64,000 nt of DNA from Colletotrichum lupini (lineage: Eukaryota > Ascomycota > Sordariomycetes > Glomerellales > Glomerellaceae). The position numbers and the translations under genes were made by a program. The stretch covers positions 2,108,001 through 2,172,000 of the forward strand of contig NC_064673.1 in assembly GCF_023278565.1 (NCBI RefSeq), in the 5' to 3' direction. Shown here one piece after another: positions 61,616 through 64,000 of the stretch. The notes under the pieces are model-generated. The model ran no database searches, was not told the DNA's origin, and was given only the letters and a program-made list of their open reading frames with translations. Numbering within the stretch: position 1 is the first letter of the stretch; every line of letters begins with the position of its first letter.

Positions 61616-62299
61616 TTACAGGACAATGGCGCCAACGATGCCGGCAGCGGCAGCGGCAGCAGCGACAAAGAGTCCAGTCTCGCGGGGTGCGGCGGCAGCA
61701 GCAGCGGCAGTGGTAGAAGCAGCGCTACCGGAGGCAGAAGCACCAGAAGCAGAGGCAGATGAGCCGGAGCGAGAGGCAGTGGCACTGGCGGAAGCCGAGC
61801 CGGAAGCCGTGCCCGTGGCGGTCGCGGCGGAGCCGGAGCCGGTAGCAGTGGCAGTAGCATCACCGCTGGTGAGGACGGCGAGGGCAGTAGAGCAGATGGC
61901 GCTGCCGTAGGCGTCCAGGGCGGACGCGACCTCCGGGACGTCGCTGCAGGCGGAGTAGATGTCGCGGATCTCGGTGATGTGGGCGTCCTGCCAGGACTGG
62001 AGAGCGGAGGAGTAGGAGGTGATGATCTGGCCGGCCTGGCCCGTGATGGAGGGGAAGACGCAGGGGTCAGTGATTTGGGGGATGTCGAGGTTGGTCTCCG
62101 TGGCGAGGGCGGTGGGCTCGGTGGGGAAGTCGTCGACGATGGTGGAGTGGGCCATCCAGACGGAGGCGCAGGCAGTCTTGTCGCGGGCCTCGAGGGCGTC
62201 GTTGCCGGCGCGGCGGAGGACACGGGGGAGGGTGCCGGACATCTCGAATGCCATTGCGCCGGTGGCAGCGGCGGCGGCGAGGAGGAGCTTGGACTGCAT
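61616..62299 (-). CDS. Secreted Ala/Ser/Gly-rich protein, probable GPI anchor (infection-structure-specific-protein-like)
   Basis: One uninterrupted frame of 227 residues. A signal peptide (MQSKLLLAAAAATGAMA) is followed by a domain of about 130 residues with cysteines at ACASVW, DPCVFP, SACSD and AICS, the spacing seen in a fungal family often labelled infection structure specific protein, then a low-complexity Ser/Ala/Gly/Thr tail (SGSASASATASRSGSSASAS) and a hydrophobic end (AAAAAAAGIVGAIVL) typical of GPI attachment. The family label is from memory and tentative; no motif gives a function. The Ala/Ser tail is rich in GC and produces long antisense frames that are artefacts. Confidence 0.78.
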   Translation of the reverse strand: MQSKLLLAAAAATGAMAFEMSGTLPRVLRRAGNDALEARDKTACASVWMAHSTIVDDFPTEPTALATETNLDIPQITDPCVFPSITGQAGQIITSYSSALQSWQDAHITEIRDIYSACSDVPEVASALDAYGSAICSTALAVLTSGDATATATGSGSAATATGTASGSASASATASRSGSSASASGASASGSAASTTAAAAAAAPRETGLFVAAAAAAAGIVGAIVL

Positions 62300-64000
62300 T
62301 TTTGAAGAGATTCGGAGCGTTGTCTTTCGAGGGAAGCGAGAGTCTTAGGCTGTGAAGACTGTAAGTTGTCGTGATGTTGTCTTAAGGATTGGCTGCTTGG
62401 GAGAGTTGGAGAGACAGGATACACTTGGAGTTCGATTCATGAGCGGACTGGAGGGGAGGAGCGCATGCCTTTTATTGAAGATTGACGAGGAAGTCGGCCG
62501 TCACTTGCATCCTTCCTCCTACCCTTGTCAAGTACATGAACATCCCTGCTCCATTCACGTCGCCCAGCATGCCCAGCATCTTCCCATGCACCCACGCTCG
62601 CCCCGGCGAGCTGTGAACGATGCTGGGAACCACAGAACGATGCCTCTCTCTATCCAGGTGTGCCACGACAAGACCTCTAGCGCAAGGTACCTACCCGTCA
62701 GTGGCCTCCAGCCGAGCCGCCGAGACAAAATGGTGGCTCAAGTGGCTACACTCGAAGTAGTCGTTCGCCCCAGTGCCCCTGATACGGGCAGAAGCTGAGA
62801 GTCGTGAGTCGTGACTAGGTAGAGTGGTGGACCTTGGTCCTGGTACCTACTAGCGGTTGCTGCCTGCAAAAGCCTGAAAGGGGGATGGAACGGGATATTG
62901 GCAGGAGATGTTTGTGATGCAATGATCGGCCATTGCCTGCCGTCGGCAATTCCTTCTTGGGAATATGATGCCGGGGGCGAGAATTCTCGAATCGGCTGGC
63001 CACAAGCACGGCGCGTAGCGTCACGTTGAGGCGAAGCCGCGAAGCTAGGGAGAAAAGATTTAGTCTAACGGCAATGCGGCACTCCAAAAGGTAGCAGGGT
63101 CGCATTCCCTTTCATCACATCAGATTCACCGTATCAAATATTCGCACCCAAGAGGGAGACATGCTGGCCCGCTGGGACGAGGTTCATCACAACTCATAGC
63201 TCTCGATGGAGCAAGCTTCAAGACTCTCGAAATGGACGGCAACCTGCAGATATCCATCCGTACCTGAACTCGCGCGCTCTGCACGGCGGCACGCACGGTT
63301 GCATGGGGTGATAGTTTTCGCGGCAGGGCAACCCCTGTCCGTACCCGAAGGTGGGAGTTCCTAGCAGATTGCCTTTTGCAATATGCCAGGGATTCAAGGC
63401 TTTTTTGTTGCTGGTCTGAGCTGAACATGCCAGTAAAGGAAATCATCAATGGCGATCCGATATCTTTTTGCGTTTTTCTATGGTTTAGGATCAAAAAGTC
63501 CCTTTCTCTGCCTTATTTACTCGCTTAAACATGGATGAGTATGGAACGCATGGGACGTTTTGATGGATCATGGGTACTGGGCTTCTTCTCATGGATGATG
63601 GAGGTTCCATGTTAAGTGGTCCTGGGCTCGCCTGATCGTTTATGACCAATGAAGCTTCTGGGAACACTCCGAAGCCATTAAGATTGCGTGGGTTCAGCGA
63701 TGGAGACTTCAAGTTGGCTTGATGGAATGTGATTCGTTGTGGGACGTAAACAACAACTGGGAGGTTTCAACCTTTCAAAGGATTTGGCTCGGGCCTTTAC
63801 CATCCACGCAACGTTAAACATGCTGTTGCTCTTACATGACAACTCTTTGCGATCGTGAAGTCGGGCAACTTTGACGGTTCTATCGATCCCTTCTCGCCAT
63901 GGCAAGTTGGATGGGTTGGCCAGTCGGGTACGCAGTACATAAGACAGCTTTCAGAACCACAAGTCCACAGAAGGATGTTGGTTCCCCGCATAAAAACACA
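62300..64000. other. Right end of window, no gene seen
   Basis: 1.7 kb without a recognisable gene. The left part contains the promoter of the secreted protein at 62299. Short frames on both strands have no motif. Confidence 0.4.

Noticed and set aside
61626..62348. Several long frames on both strands at the secreted-protein gene
   Set aside because: Shadow frames of low-complexity Ala/Ser/Gly codons; only the minus 227-residue frame has a signal peptide, cysteines and tail.

Overview
The window looks like a chromosome segment of a filamentous ascomycete (Pezizomycotina, most likely Sordariomycetes; a Colletotrichum-like plant-associated fungus is possible but not proven). The grounds are intron-bearing genes with short introns (about 50-75 nt, GT-AG, CTRAC-type branch sites), fungus-specific families (Zn2Cys6 regulator, Clr5-domain proteins, CDC50 subunit, Ada2, Erg28, Nup170), and a 7.4 kb AT-rich block carrying the signature of repeat-induced point mutation (RIP). 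Gene models below were spliced by eye; each exon sum gives an open frame unless stated.

Layout. 0-8.4 kb: a tannase/feruloyl-esterase gene broken by two TAG codons, a zinc alcohol dehydrogenase broken by one TAA, and an intact secreted subtilase. 8.6-11.7 kb: a Zn2Cys6 regulator divergent from a small NAD(P)-binding (NmrA-like) protein, with a 16-bp perfect palindrome between them. 14-15 kb: a secreted, probably GPI-anchored PEBP-like protein. 15.2-21.6 kb: a P4-ATPase lipid flippase divergent from a CDC50-type subunit, a likely functional pair. 22.1-27 kb: an MFS drug transporter (with a 7-nt microexon) divergent from a cytochrome P450. 27.3-29.4 kb: an EXPERA-domain membrane protein convergent with an unknown single-pass membrane protein. 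29.8-34 kb: two tandem Clr5-domain proteins. 35.7-37.4 kb: a secreted flavin amine oxidase with a one-base frameshift.

37,956-45,372 is a complete but RIP-destroyed Ty1/copia LTR retrotransposon on the minus strand: two 202-bp LTRs that differ only by transitions, a 5-bp target duplication, and readable relics of the gag zinc knuckle, reverse transcriptase and RNase H. It lies close to the boundary between the accessory-looking left part and a conserved right part.

45.6-62.3 kb: a SAM methyltransferase, then intact housekeeping genes: Nup170/Nup155 nucleoporin, the 3-ketoacyl-CoA reductase of very-long-chain fatty acid elongation divergent from ERG28 (ergosterol scaffold), GAL7 (with a GC-AG intron) divergent from ADA2 (SAGA coactivator), and finally an Ala/Ser/Gly-rich GPI-type secreted protein. 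I see no rRNA, tRNA, CRISPR or secondary-metabolite backbone gene.

No wholly new system is demonstrated. The best leads are the flippase/CDC50 pair with an apparently missing splice donor, the palindrome beside the Zn2Cys6 gene, the microexon, the loss of paired cysteines in the esterase, and the concentration of C-to-T-type nonsense changes and other breaks in accessory genes.
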